From NCBI RefSeq assembly GCF_005869225.1, contig NZ_SWFP01000001.1:1302001-1366000 (forward strand): 64,000 nucleotides of DNA, given 5' to 3'. Source of the DNA: Dyadobacter bucti (GTDB lineage: Bacteria > Bacteroidota > Bacteroidia > Cytophagales > Spirosomataceae). The notes below the pieces were generated by a model. It made no database searches. It was not told where the DNA came from and saw only the letters and a list, made by a program, of their open reading frames with translations. Shown in pieces: positions 18,201 to 26,403 of the stretch. Position 1 is the stretch's first letter, and each line of letters opens with the position of its first letter. A program made the translations under genes and the position numbers.

Positions 18201-18844
18201 AGACCCAGGCGGAAATAGACGCGGCCCCCGACGATGCTCTGGCACCTGCTGCCCGTCCCGGCGATCTTCGTTTCAAGGACGTGAACGGCGACGGTAAGGT
18301 AGATGCCAGCGACCGCACCGTGATCGGCAACTACATGCCCGACTTCATGTACGGGATCACCAACCGTTTCAGTTTCAAAGGGCTGGATCTGAGCGTGTTC
18401 TTCCAGGGTGTACAAGGTTCCAAAATCCTTAACCTTACCCGCCGCCACCTCGGCAACGGGGAAGCTGCTACCAATTCTTACAAAGACTGGACCGGGCGCT
18501 GGATCTCTCCCGAAAATCCCGGTAACGGAACTATCCCCCGCGCCGACCGCCTCACCGACCTGCACGGAGGCAATAACCGCCCCTCCTCCTATCAGGTGGA
18601 AGACGGTTCTTATTTCAGACTGAGAAGTATCACACTGGGATATACATTTCCTAAAACCATGCTCGGAAAAGTACAGTCTCTCCGGGCCTATGTTTCGGGT
18701 ACCAACCTTTTTACCAATACCAAATACATTGGCTACAACCCGGAAGTCAATAACCAATCGGGCCTGACCGGCGTGCAGGGCGAGGACTATGGCGCATACC
18801 CATTATCCCGCAACTTCACTTTCGGGTTGAATGTGACATTCTGA
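15266..18844 (+). CDS. SusC/RagA-family TonB-dependent transducer with STN domain, locus 2
   Basis: This is an outer-membrane transporter that also signals to FecR. It has 1,192 residues with a signal peptide ending near LLAARVGFSQD. An STN domain at about 45-112 (LKDVLMDLGKKHHVSILFEQ, LETELKNLLVPSGLEFIKTG) is followed by a Pro-rich linker. A carboxypeptidase-D-like regulatory domain begins near residue 151 (VKGKVTDEKNEALPGVSVL). The TonB box EVMVVGYGTQ is near residue 230, then come the plug (LYVIDGFPV, ESLEVLKDASAAAIYGSRGS) and the barrel ending NFTFGLNVTF. It is coupled by ATGA overlap to fecR and followed after 32 bp by susD. The STN domain together with a sigma/FecR pair indicates induction by its own substrate. 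Confidence 0.95.
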   Translation: MKIPILRTCLIGTGLLAARVGFSQDIALVHPALFQENQKTERVSRLKDVLMDLGKKHHVSILFEQSSVQGISVSSGPSEKPGNLETELKNLLVPSGLEFIKTGKKAYLIRKKESREKPQQALAKPVLLAPEPQPEWAEPTTLAKTPVDIGVKGKVTDEKNEALPGVSVLVKGSNKGTVTDMEGNFSLGVPNESAVLVFSFIGYVSKEITVGNQTTINVRMDASVSSLSEVMVVGYGTQRKGDITGAIGSLSAKNIREVQVTNFENAIQGQIAGVQVQEPSGEPGAATTIRVRGLGSVSAGNEPLYVIDGFPVTKNMDPGIQGDITRRTTAFALPPSNPLGTINPNDIESLEVLKDASAAAIYGSRGSNGVILITTKKGKRGSKPVVGFDAYFGIQSVAKRVELMNSAELTAYVKDSKNNAYLQDVPGANINDNNATRYTKTTNGSYFIPDDFVNPTGTDTDWQDLIFKSAPVQSYNASVSGGTETMNYYFSGGYFNQKGIIDRSGFERYSFRANMEVSPVKKIKIGFGLSPSFTNTDRSPAGAPYFADPPGIVYSALVTSPTVSPYLPDGTINQTDNQSHLLTEDGRGANMTAASNPLAITKYVTDDLKQFRTFGNAFVEYEIIDGLKYKLYTGIDVNSYNRSFYMARAFLNRNATVGDPYAQSNASLNYNWLAENTLSYDKTFGKDHHVSAVIGYSAQKDRLDANQVYAQNHPDDLAPSISGGQVTSGGDNRQEWSLVSALARVNYAFRDKYLLTATVRSDRSSRFGAGNKTGTFPSFSAGWRLSEEAFMKPLTVVSDLKLRGSWGKTGNFLIPNYAAIGLLSPYNYIFNNVIVNGIAPSTISNDKLTWEKTTQVDFGIDLGLFRDRLFISADWYKKTTSDLLLNVQVPASVGFSTALQNIGKVENKGVELTINSRNIVGAFTWSTDFNFSANQNEVLQLGPTGDPILSSGGAGIRHITQIGAPIGSYYGYVVDGIYQTQAEIDAAPDDALAPAARPGDLRFKDVNGDGKVDASDRTVIGNYMPDFMYGITNRFSFKGLDLSVFFQGVQGSKILNLTRRHLGNGEAATNSYKDWTGRWISPENPGNGTIPRADRLTDLHGGNNRPSSYQVEDGSYFRLRSITLGYTFPKTMLGKVQSLRAYVSGTNLFTNTKYIGYNPEVNNQSGLTGVQGEDYGAYPLSRNFTFGLNVTF

Positions 18845-18876
18845 AACTACTGTACTGACTTTAAAGCGAAAAAGAT

Positions 18877-20280
18877 ATGAAATTAAAAAACTTCTGTTTG
18901 GCGTCTTTGATAGCAGGAAGCCTGCTGTCGTGCAGCCAGGATTTTACAGACCTTAACCCCGTTACCCAGCGGAATGTGAATGGTTTTTACCTCACCGCGG
19001 GTGATATGAACACGGCTATCAATGCAGCTTACAAAGCATTGCAAATGAACGGCACCTATAACCAGAGCTACTGGGTTATGCAGGAAATGCGTTCCGACAA
19101 TTCCGACCAGGGACCCGACGGAACGGGACTTGGCGCAGAACTGACGGTGATCGACAATTTTTCGGAAATAGCGACCAGTGAAATGATCACAGCTGCATAC
19201 ACAGACTCCTACCTGGGAATCGCAAGGTGCAATATCGTGCTCGACAGGATCGGGGCGATAGATATGGACGGGGCATTGAAAGAACGGATCAAAGGTGAAG
19301 CATTGTTTTTACGATCGCTGTTCTACTACAATCTGGCAATTTCCTTCGGGAACATCCCCATGCCGCTTACGGAAGCCAAATCCGTAGCCGAAGGAAGTTC
19401 GCTGCCGCAGCTGCCTGCTTCTGAAATTTACAAGCAGCTGATCACCGATTTACAGGCAGCTGAAAATGCCCTGCCGATCAAACATGCCGCAGCAGCAGAT
19501 CTGGGCCGTGCTACCAAAGGCGCCGCGGCCGCATTGCTTGGAAAGGTCATGCTGACAGCCGGTGATAAGGCCGGCGCTGCAACAGCTTTGAAAAGGATTG
19601 TCGACGGTTACGGATACAGATTGGTGGCTGACTACGCCGGTTTATGGGGACTTGCCAACAAAAATAATGTGGAATCCATTTTCGAAGTACAGTTCAAAGG
19701 CGGCGGTACCGGTACCGGAAATGCATTCACCAATGCTTTTTCACCTTTGTTGAGGCAAACTACCGGTGCCTACAAAAACCGACCGACCGTGAATATGATG
19801 AACACATACGAAACAGGCGACGACCGTTTTCTGAAATCAATGGATACGAGTTATGTCAACAGTTCGGGCGTGCTGATCAGCAGTTCGCGGAACGATATGC
19901 GTTTTATCACCAAATACGGAAAGGAAAATTCGTTCAATGAAAATGACGCTTCCTACAACTTCGTGGTGCTGCGTTATGCCGACGTACTGCTGATGCTGGC
20001 CGAAGCCCTGGGCGAAACGACGGAAGCTTACGGTTATATCAATCAGGTCCGGGCGAGGGCAAAGCTGGCAGCGATCAGCGCCGCCACGCCGGGTACTTTT
20101 GAGGAAAAACTGCTTCGCGAACGCAGGGTGGAACTGGCTTTTGAAAACCATCGCTGGGCCGATCTGCTCCGTTTCGGAAAAGCAACCGAGGTCATGCAGC
20201 TGCAAGGTAAAACTGCCCGTCTCCTTTACCTGATCCCGCAGCGGGAACTTGATATCAATTCATCTTTTCAGCAAAATTAA
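18877..20280 (+). CDS. SusD/RagB-family outer-membrane lipoprotein, locus 2
   Basis: This is the substrate-binding lid of the SusC2 transporter. The signal is MKLKNFCLASLIAGSLLSC, with the lipid-anchor Cys at 19, then SQDFTDLNPVTQRN as usual for SusD. It has 467 residues, on the short side for the family. Visible family features are LKERIKGEALFLRSLFYYNLAISFGNIPM, GRATKGAAAALLGKVMLTAGD, LRYADVLLMLAEALGE, INQVRARAKL and the C-terminal LRERRVELAFENHRWADLLRFG with LYLIPQRELDIN. It lies 32 bp after susC2 and 39 bp before the PIG-L gene, so all five genes of locus 2 probably form one operon. Confidence 0.93.
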   Translation: MKLKNFCLASLIAGSLLSCSQDFTDLNPVTQRNVNGFYLTAGDMNTAINAAYKALQMNGTYNQSYWVMQEMRSDNSDQGPDGTGLGAELTVIDNFSEIATSEMITAAYTDSYLGIARCNIVLDRIGAIDMDGALKERIKGEALFLRSLFYYNLAISFGNIPMPLTEAKSVAEGSSLPQLPASEIYKQLITDLQAAENALPIKHAAAADLGRATKGAAAALLGKVMLTAGDKAGAATALKRIVDGYGYRLVADYAGLWGLANKNNVESIFEVQFKGGGTGTGNAFTNAFSPLLRQTTGAYKNRPTVNMMNTYETGDDRFLKSMDTSYVNSSGVLISSSRNDMRFITKYGKENSFNENDASYNFVVLRYADVLLMLAEALGETTEAYGYINQVRARAKLAAISAATPGTFEEKLLRERRVELAFENHRWADLLRFGKATEVMQLQGKTARLLYLIPQRELDINSSFQQN

Positions 20281-20319
20281 CCGGTAAAACCGAATCGTTT
20301 TCCATTTATTCCTTTACAA

Positions 20320-22824
20320 ATGATGCGCTTTAACCTCAAAAACGCGGTGGTATACCTATGCCTGGCCGCCAGCATTCAGGTCCATGAAACGCAGGCCCAG
20401 ATGCCGGCAAAACCTTCCGCCGCAAAGATCCTGCACGACATGCAAAAGCTGAACGTCCTCGGAAATGTGCTTTACATGGCGGCCCACCCGGACGACGAAA
20501 ACACGACTTTTATTGCCTATATGGCCAACGAAAGGCAATACAATACCAGCTACCTGGCCCTAACCCGGGGCGACGGCGGTCAAAACCTGATCGGCCCGGA
20601 GATCCGCGAGCAGCTTGGGCTGATCCGCACCCAGGAACTTTTGCAGGCCAGGCGCGTAGATGGCGGAAAGCAGTATTTTTCGAGAGCCAATGATTTTGGT
20701 TTTTCCAAAAATCCCGAAGAGGTATTCACGATCTGGGAAAGGGAAAATCTGCTGGCAGATGCCGTATGGGTGATCCGAAATGTAAAACCGGACGTGATCG
20801 TCACCCGGTTCCCGCCCGATGCACGCGCAGGCCACGGTCACCATAGTGCCTCGTCGATCCTGGCAGAAGAGGCGTTCGATGCCGCCGCCGATCCGAAACG
20901 TTTTCCCGAACAATTGAAATATGTGGAACCCTGGCAGGCCAAACGGCTGATGTGGAACATCGGTTTGTGGGCAATGAGAAACAGGGAGGAATTCATTAAA
21001 AGCGCAAAAAATTTCATGCAGGTCGATGTAGGCGGCTATAATGCGCTGCTGGGAAAATCGTACGGGGAAATTTCGGCGGAAAGCCGGAGCATGCACAAAA
21101 GCCAGGGCTTCGGCTCCATCGGCGACCGTGGCATTTCGATCGAATATCTGCAGCATACCAAAGGGCCAAAAGCAGCAAAAGACTTGTTTGAAGATATTAA
21201 CACTACCTGGGCAAGAGTAAAAGGCGGGGACAAGATCCAGCCGCTGGTCACTGCGCTGATCGCGGCTTACAAGCCTGCCAATCCTGCCGCGAGCGTTCCG
21301 GCTTTGCTCAAAATAAAGACCGAACTGACCAAGCTGCCTGACGGGTTCTGGAAAACCACGAAGCTGAACGAAGTAAATGAGATCATTAAAAATACGCTGG
21401 GACTTTATCTGGAAGCTACCGCAATGGACTATGCTTTTACGCCCGGCGAGGAAATGAAGGTTTCTGTAGAAGCGATCAACCGTTCCGGTGAAAATGTGGT
21501 TTTGCAAAAAACGGTATTCCCTTTCCAGTCGGGTGATACCATCCTGGCAAGCCCATTGAAAAAAAACAGCGGGTTCGATTTTGTGTTTAAAACAAAAATC
21601 CCTGACACCACGCCCATTTCACAACCCTACTGGCTTCGCAAGCCCATCGGCTACAAAGGCCTGTTTTCGGTAGAAGACCAGATGGAAATAGGCCGGGGTG
21701 AAAACCCGCCGGTGGCCAAGGTTTTGTTTGAATTATCGGTTGACGGTCAGGCACTGCAATATGAAACGCCGGTTGTATTCAAGAAAAAAGATCCGGTAGC
21801 GGGCGAGGTTTATCAGCCGCTGGTGGTGACGCCGCCATTGTTCGTCAATATCTCACAGGATGTATATATGTTTGAAGATGATCAGCCCAAAAAAATAATG
21901 GTGGCGATCAAAGCAGGAAAAGACGAATGCTCCGGAAAGGTGAGCCTCGACCTGCCCACAGGCTGGAAGTCGGTGCCGGCCAATATCCCCTTTACCATGC
22001 AGCTGAAAGGTGCCGAGCAAACTGTGGAATTCCAGCTTTACCCACCGGCCCGTTCGCAGGAAGCTGAGATCAAGGCTGTGGTGGAGGTGGACGGCAAAAG
22101 TTACGACAACAGCTTCGGGATCATCAGTTACAGCCACATCCCGGCCCAGGTATTTTTTCCCAAAGCGACGGCACGGGCAGTCAAACTAGACCTTATCAAA
22201 AAAGGCAATAACATCGGCTACCTGATGGGAGCCGGCGACTTGATACCCGTAAGCCTGAGACAGATCGGCTACAATGTCACGATGCTCGATGACAAGGATG
22301 TTACACCGGAAAAACTGCGCCAATATGATGCGATCGTGGCCGGCGTACGTGCGTACAATACCAACGAGCGCATGAAACATTACCAGAGCACCTTGATGGA
22401 TTATGTCAAAAACGGCGGAAACCTGATCATCCAATATAACACTGACATGGGACTGGTAATGAATGACATAGGCCCCTACCCTTTTGTACTCACCCGGGAC
22501 CGCATCACCGTGGAGGGTTCCGAAGTACGCTTTTTAAAACCTGAAAGTCCGGTATTGAACACGCCCAACAAGATTACCCCGGCAGATTTTGAAAACTGGG
22601 TGCAGGAACGGGGCCTTTATTTCCCGCAAAAATGGTCACCCGAATATGAAGCTGTCATATCATCCAATGACCCCGACAGCCCGGCGCTGGATGGCGGGAT
22701 ACTTGTAGCGAAATATGGCAAGGGCAACTACGTTTACACCAGTTTGTCGTGGTTCCGGGAGTTGCCTGCGGGAGTACCGGGAGCGTATAGGGTGTTTGTG
22801 AATTTGCTTTCGCTGGGGAAGTGA
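20320..22824 (+). CDS. Secreted PIG-L (LmbE-like) deacetylase with a C-terminal ThuA/GATase-like domain
   Basis: This is a zinc-dependent N-deacetylase fold. From the ATG at 20320 the first about 27 residues form a signal peptide (ending VHETQAQ). The LmbE metal motif AHPDDE is at residues 55-60, followed by ALTRGDGGQN and, further on, GHGHHSASSILAEEAF, which supplies the other zinc ligands. The PIG-L domain spans about 45-300. The middle about 320 residues are beta-rich with no clear family. The last about 200 (GAGDLIPVSLRQIGYNVTMLD, DAIVAGVRAYNT, YVKNGGNLIIQYNT) resemble a ThuA or class I GATase-like Rossmann domain. At 834 residues it is one of the large multi-domain PIG-L proteins. As the fifth gene of locus 2 it probably acts on an N-acetylated sugar or glycoconjugate taken up there; the substrate is inferred. 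Confidence 0.88.
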   Translation: MMRFNLKNAVVYLCLAASIQVHETQAQMPAKPSAAKILHDMQKLNVLGNVLYMAAHPDDENTTFIAYMANERQYNTSYLALTRGDGGQNLIGPEIREQLGLIRTQELLQARRVDGGKQYFSRANDFGFSKNPEEVFTIWERENLLADAVWVIRNVKPDVIVTRFPPDARAGHGHHSASSILAEEAFDAAADPKRFPEQLKYVEPWQAKRLMWNIGLWAMRNREEFIKSAKNFMQVDVGGYNALLGKSYGEISAESRSMHKSQGFGSIGDRGISIEYLQHTKGPKAAKDLFEDINTTWARVKGGDKIQPLVTALIAAYKPANPAASVPALLKIKTELTKLPDGFWKTTKLNEVNEIIKNTLGLYLEATAMDYAFTPGEEMKVSVEAINRSGENVVLQKTVFPFQSGDTILASPLKKNSGFDFVFKTKIPDTTPISQPYWLRKPIGYKGLFSVEDQMEIGRGENPPVAKVLFELSVDGQALQYETPVVFKKKDPVAGEVYQPLVVTPPLFVNISQDVYMFEDDQPKKIMVAIKAGKDECSGKVSLDLPTGWKSVPANIPFTMQLKGAEQTVEFQLYPPARSQEAEIKAVVEVDGKSYDNSFGIISYSHIPAQVFFPKATARAVKLDLIKKGNNIGYLMGAGDLIPVSLRQIGYNVTMLDDKDVTPEKLRQYDAIVAGVRAYNTNERMKHYQSTLMDYVKNGGNLIIQYNTDMGLVMNDIGPYPFVLTRDRITVEGSEVRFLKPESPVLNTPNKITPADFENWVQERGLYFPQKWSPEYEAVISSNDPDSPALDGGILVAKYGKGNYVYTSLSWFRELPAGVPGAYRVFVNLLSLGK

Positions 22825-22834
22825 ATTTCTAATT

Positions 22835-23147
22835 GTCATGTGTTGTCACTTTTGTTCATTTGTAGTCAGGGGGTTAGGGGGGCAGGTGTAGTCAGGGGGT
22901 CAGGTGTGGTCATTTGTAGTCATAAGGTCATGTATTTTTTTTTGAAAACTGGTCAGTGAATGACCATACCTGACTACAAATGACTCAATAACTAACAATG
23001 ACCCAATAACCATACCTGACCAAAAATGACCCAATGACTAACAATGACCATACATGACCAAAAATGACCCAATGACTAACAATGACCATACCTGACCATA
23101 CCTGACTACAAATGACTCATTGACTAACAATGCTCACCCATGACCTT
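22835..23147. repeat. Strand-switching array of short TGAC/GTCA repeats
   Basis: The intergenic region between the PIG-L and kinase genes is filled with short imperfect repeats. From about 22955 to 23147 the units read like AATGACCATACC, TGACTACAA, ATGACCCAA and TGACTAAC, with some seventeen TGAC words. From 22835 to 22932 the same words appear reverse-complemented (GTCATTTGTAGTCA, GGTCAGGTGTGGTCA), with eight GTCA words. The switch lies around a T-run at 22934-22942 and a small hairpin GGTCA-GTGAA-TGACC. The outermost right word CATGACCTT (23139-23147) is the exact complement of AAGGTCATG (22924-22932). The unit spacing is irregular (about 8-20 bp), there are no spacers, and no reading frame is kept. 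It explains most of the 414 bp between the two genes. Confidence 0.8.
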
Positions 23148-23165
23148 GTAAGGCGGATTTAAAAA

Positions 23166-23197
23166 TTGGGATGACGTTTGAGAGTAGATTAGATTTG
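23166..23197 (+). promoter_or_regulatory. Candidate promoter for the two-component operon (TTG-N21-TAGATTTG)
   Basis: TAGATTTG at 23190-23197 is an exact TAnnTTTG match. A TTG at 23166-23168 lies 21 bp before it, close to the usual 19-20 bp. The kinase ATG at 23239 follows 41 bp later. It begins 18 bp after the end of the repeat array, so the array could influence it. Confidence 0.45.
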
Positions 23198-23238
23198 CTT
23201 TCCTTTTTTACTCAACACGTTCCTAAAACTCGATTTTG

Positions 23239-26200
23239 ATGATCCGTTGGCTCTTTTTTCGTTACGTGGTATTTGCCGCGTTAATGATTTCCGGCTTTGC
23301 TGCCAAAGGGCAAATCGCTCCGACGGGCAAAAATCCCGAATATATCATCAGTAAACGACTGCTTTCCATTGAAGACGGGCTGGCATCTCATGAAGTGTTT
23401 TCCGGCGTACAGGACGATGAGGGGTTTATGTGGTTTGGGACCCGGAACGGGCTCAACCGCTATGATGGCAAAAACTGTCTGCTCTTCACGCGCCAGCGAA
23501 ACAACCTGCAGGACAACAAAGTAGTACAGCTCGCAAAAGACAACGCCGGCAACCTTTTCATTGAATATGGCAGCACGGGGTTTCAGCTTACAACCAATGG
23601 AAAAGTTGATGTAATGAATATTACTACGCGGGAGGTAAAAACACTCACCGCGGCTTTCCCGAAGCTTCCTTTTAAAGAGCAGGACGTCTACTGGATATCG
23701 AACGACGGAACGGACGACATTAATTTTCTGACAGCCAATCCTTTCAGACTCTGGAAATATTCAGTCAAAAAAGGGTTTACCCTGCGTTATGAAATGAGCG
23801 GCTGGACCGAAAAGGATTCTGTCGGTTTGTCCCAATATCGCAGCAGTGGCCCATTATGCATGTTCGCCGATGGAAACGCGCTGTTGAAATTATCCAAACA
23901 GTCAACCCAATATTTCGTCGGGGGCAATTCCGTAACTGCATTTATCCAAAAAGATATATTAAGATCACTACCTGTCGGGCTGAGCGACGAGGATGATTTA
24001 CTGATCATTTTTAACAACAGCACCAATTCAAATTCATTTCAAACCGGCGAGCTTACCGGCGAGGGGAAAATCCAACCCAACCCGGACTGGGCCAAATACG
24101 ATTTAAACGGACTGGCGGGCAGGTACTGGTATCAGGTATCGAGCGCCGTGACCGGCAAATCCTGTGCATTTTACATCGGTAACGACGCGCTTTATCTCTG
24201 GCATGAAAATGCATTTCTGAAGATAGTGGACAAATCGGAGCTGAAAGCTTTTGAAAATTTATTCGTCTACAGACTCTTCCCCGACAATACGGGTAACCTC
24301 TGGCTATGCACTTCATCGGGCATATTCCAGTTGAAAATTGAGAAAAACCGCTTCCGCCAATACTTCACGACCGCGCAGCAAACCGCCCAGCCCAACAGCC
24401 AGGCCCGTGGTATCTATGCAGATCCGTCGGGAAAAGTGGCTGCGAATATCTGGACGCATACTTTCCTCGAACAGCAGGGAAAAACGCAGTATGTTTCTGA
24501 TCTGGAGATCAAATATGCGCTCGTCCGTCATGGTGGTGAATTATACTCAGGCGGGTACAACCTTTTCCGTTACCATGAACAAGAAAACAGGTTAATACGG
24601 ATGCCGGGTGGGGCCGGATCAGAAATATGGTCTTTGTTTTCGGTCAATGACAGCCTGCTGCTCCTGGGAAGAACCGACGGCCTTTCCGTGTTCAACTCCC
24701 GGAGCAAAACATTTGATTCGATCCCCTATGCAAACAAAACTGTTCCCGCGGCAAAATTTGTGTACCGTTTCTTCAAAGGCGCTTCCGACACGGTTTGGGC
24801 GGTAGCAGAAAACGGGCTGTACATGCTCAACCGGGGCGTTATCCAAAAATACCAGTCGTCATCCACAGAGCGGCTTAGTTTGCTGGATGCTTATCTGGAC
24901 ATCGATGGCGTTTTCTGGCTGGCGACCAATGGGGAGGGGCTGTACCGCTGGGACAGGAAAACCAACGCATTCCGGCAATTCAATATCGCCGGTGGCCTGC
25001 CTTCGGATGTATTGTACCGGATCGAACCTGACGTCTACGGGCACCTCTGGATCAGCTCGGACTACGGGCTCATCCGGTTTAACAAAAAAACATTTTCGGT
25101 TAAAACCTATACCACCAAAGACGGCATTTCGCATAACGAATTCAACCGAACGTCGTCTTTCAGGGCCCGGGACGGCCAGCTTTTTTTCGGGGGGATAGAC
25201 GGCGTAAATGCGTTGTATGCAAAGAATTTCGTGACTGATACCAATTCACTGCATGTACCGCTGCGCATCATTGCATTTAACCAGTATGTGGATTCTGAAA
25301 AAGAACTTATCGACAAAACGACTGCGCTGCTGAACACCCGGGAGATCAGGCTTGCGCCGGGCGACCAGTTCTTTACACTCCAGTTTCAATTACTCGATTT
25401 TTCCGAAAGCGAAGTGGAACGTTATGCATACAGGATCGTGGGCGTTGACAAGGATTGGAATTACATCAGTGAAAACTCGATCCGTATCAGTGGTCTGCCT
25501 TACGGAGATTTTACATTGCAGGTCAAAGCACAAAATCAGGAAGGGGCGTGGAGCAGGAGCGAGCTGAGCATTCCTGTTCATGTTTTGAAGCCATTTTATC
25601 TTACCTGGTGGTTTATTACCCTGATGCTGCTTTTGCTGGTACTGGCGATTTACCGGTTCATCAGACTCAGAACAAAGCAGCTGGCAGCGGAGAAAAACAA
25701 ACTGGAGAGGACCGTCAGTGAAAGGACGGCACTTCTAAAACAGGCTTTATCTGAACAGGCCGGATTACTGGCCGAAAAAGATGTGCTGATGAAGGAAATT
25801 CACCACCGCGTGAAAAACAATCTGCAGGTTATTTCCGGCTTACTGGAACTCCAGAGTAAGAATCTGTATGATGAAACCGCCCGGGAAGCATTGATGGAAG
25901 GACGCAACCGGGTGACCAGCATTGCACTGATCCACCAGAACCTCTACCAGTTTGAAAACCTGAGTGCCATTGAACTGAACAGGTTTGTAAAAGATCTTTG
26001 CCGCCAGGTCGAGGCAGTGTTCAGAAAACAGAATCATGTGGCAGTAGAGATAGAGGTGCCGACTTTATATCTGGATATTGATTCGGCCGTTCCGCTCGGT
26101 CTGGTGATGAATGAATTGTTATCCAATTCATTCAAATATGCATTTAATCATGTTTCGGAAGGCAGGATATATCTGAAAATCGATGCGGTTGCAGAAGGAA

Positions 26201-26397
26201 GGTACCGGCTGATCTACTCCGATAACGGCCCCGGACTACCGCCCGATTTCAATTTACAGAAATCGACGACCCTTGGCACACAACTGATCGCCGACCTGAG
26301 CCGCCAGATAGGCGGTACCGTTCACTACGAAAACCGGAACGGCGCTGTATATACTATCCATTTCACCAATCGCGAGACGCGCAAAAATGAAGATTAA
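23239..26397 (+). CDS. Sensor histidine kinase: periplasmic reg_prop repeats, Y_Y_Y domain, TM span, HisKA_2 and HATPase domains
   Basis: The ATG at 23239 is preferred over an in-frame TTG just before it. The 1,052-residue protein has a signal peptide or anchor (MIRWLFFRYVVFAALMISGF). A long periplasmic region follows with two-component propeller repeats such as GFMWFGTRNGLNRYDGKN, NLWLCTSSGIFQL, VFWLATNGEGLYRWDR and HLWISSDYGLIRF. A Y_Y_Y domain (YAYRIVGVDKDWNYI) precedes the TM span at about 790-808 (WFITLMLLLLVLAIYRFI). The cytoplasmic part has a coiled region, then EIHHRVKNNLQVISGLLELQ, a HisKA_2-type DHp with the phospho-acceptor at His855/His856, and a HATPase domain with N box (LVMNELLSNSFKYAF), DNGPGLP and LGTQLIADLSRQIGG. 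Unlike classical hybrid HTCS proteins it carries no receiver or AraC domain. Its partner is the LytTR regulator 6 bp downstream. Confidence 0.93.
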   Translation: MIRWLFFRYVVFAALMISGFAAKGQIAPTGKNPEYIISKRLLSIEDGLASHEVFSGVQDDEGFMWFGTRNGLNRYDGKNCLLFTRQRNNLQDNKVVQLAKDNAGNLFIEYGSTGFQLTTNGKVDVMNITTREVKTLTAAFPKLPFKEQDVYWISNDGTDDINFLTANPFRLWKYSVKKGFTLRYEMSGWTEKDSVGLSQYRSSGPLCMFADGNALLKLSKQSTQYFVGGNSVTAFIQKDILRSLPVGLSDEDDLLIIFNNSTNSNSFQTGELTGEGKIQPNPDWAKYDLNGLAGRYWYQVSSAVTGKSCAFYIGNDALYLWHENAFLKIVDKSELKAFENLFVYRLFPDNTGNLWLCTSSGIFQLKIEKNRFRQYFTTAQQTAQPNSQARGIYADPSGKVAANIWTHTFLEQQGKTQYVSDLEIKYALVRHGGELYSGGYNLFRYHEQENRLIRMPGGAGSEIWSLFSVNDSLLLLGRTDGLSVFNSRSKTFDSIPYANKTVPAAKFVYRFFKGASDTVWAVAENGLYMLNRGVIQKYQSSSTERLSLLDAYLDIDGVFWLATNGEGLYRWDRKTNAFRQFNIAGGLPSDVLYRIEPDVYGHLWISSDYGLIRFNKKTFSVKTYTTKDGISHNEFNRTSSFRARDGQLFFGGIDGVNALYAKNFVTDTNSLHVPLRIIAFNQYVDSEKELIDKTTALLNTREIRLAPGDQFFTLQFQLLDFSESEVERYAYRIVGVDKDWNYISENSIRISGLPYGDFTLQVKAQNQEGAWSRSELSIPVHVLKPFYLTWWFITLMLLLLVLAIYRFIRLRTKQLAAEKNKLERTVSERTALLKQALSEQAGLLAEKDVLMKEIHHRVKNNLQVISGLLELQSKNLYDETAREALMEGRNRVTSIALIHQNLYQFENLSAIELNRFVKDLCRQVEAVFRKQNHVAVEIEVPTLYLDIDSAVPLGLVMNELLSNSFKYAFNHVSEGRIYLKIDAVAEGRYRLIYSDNGPGLPPDFNLQKSTTLGTQLIADLSRQIGGTVHYENRNGAVYTIHFTNRETRKNED

Positions 26398-26403
26398 CAA
26401 AGT

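Noticed and set aside
20560..21507. 315-codon minus-strand frame opposite the PIG-L gene
   Set aside because: Antisense to the catalytic PIG-L domain and the region after it; shadow frame rich in F, H, C and R.
22835..23147. Possible CRISPR array
   Set aside because: Words repeat at irregular 8-20 bp intervals, units are imperfect, there are no unique spacers, orientation switches inside, and no cas genes are nearby.
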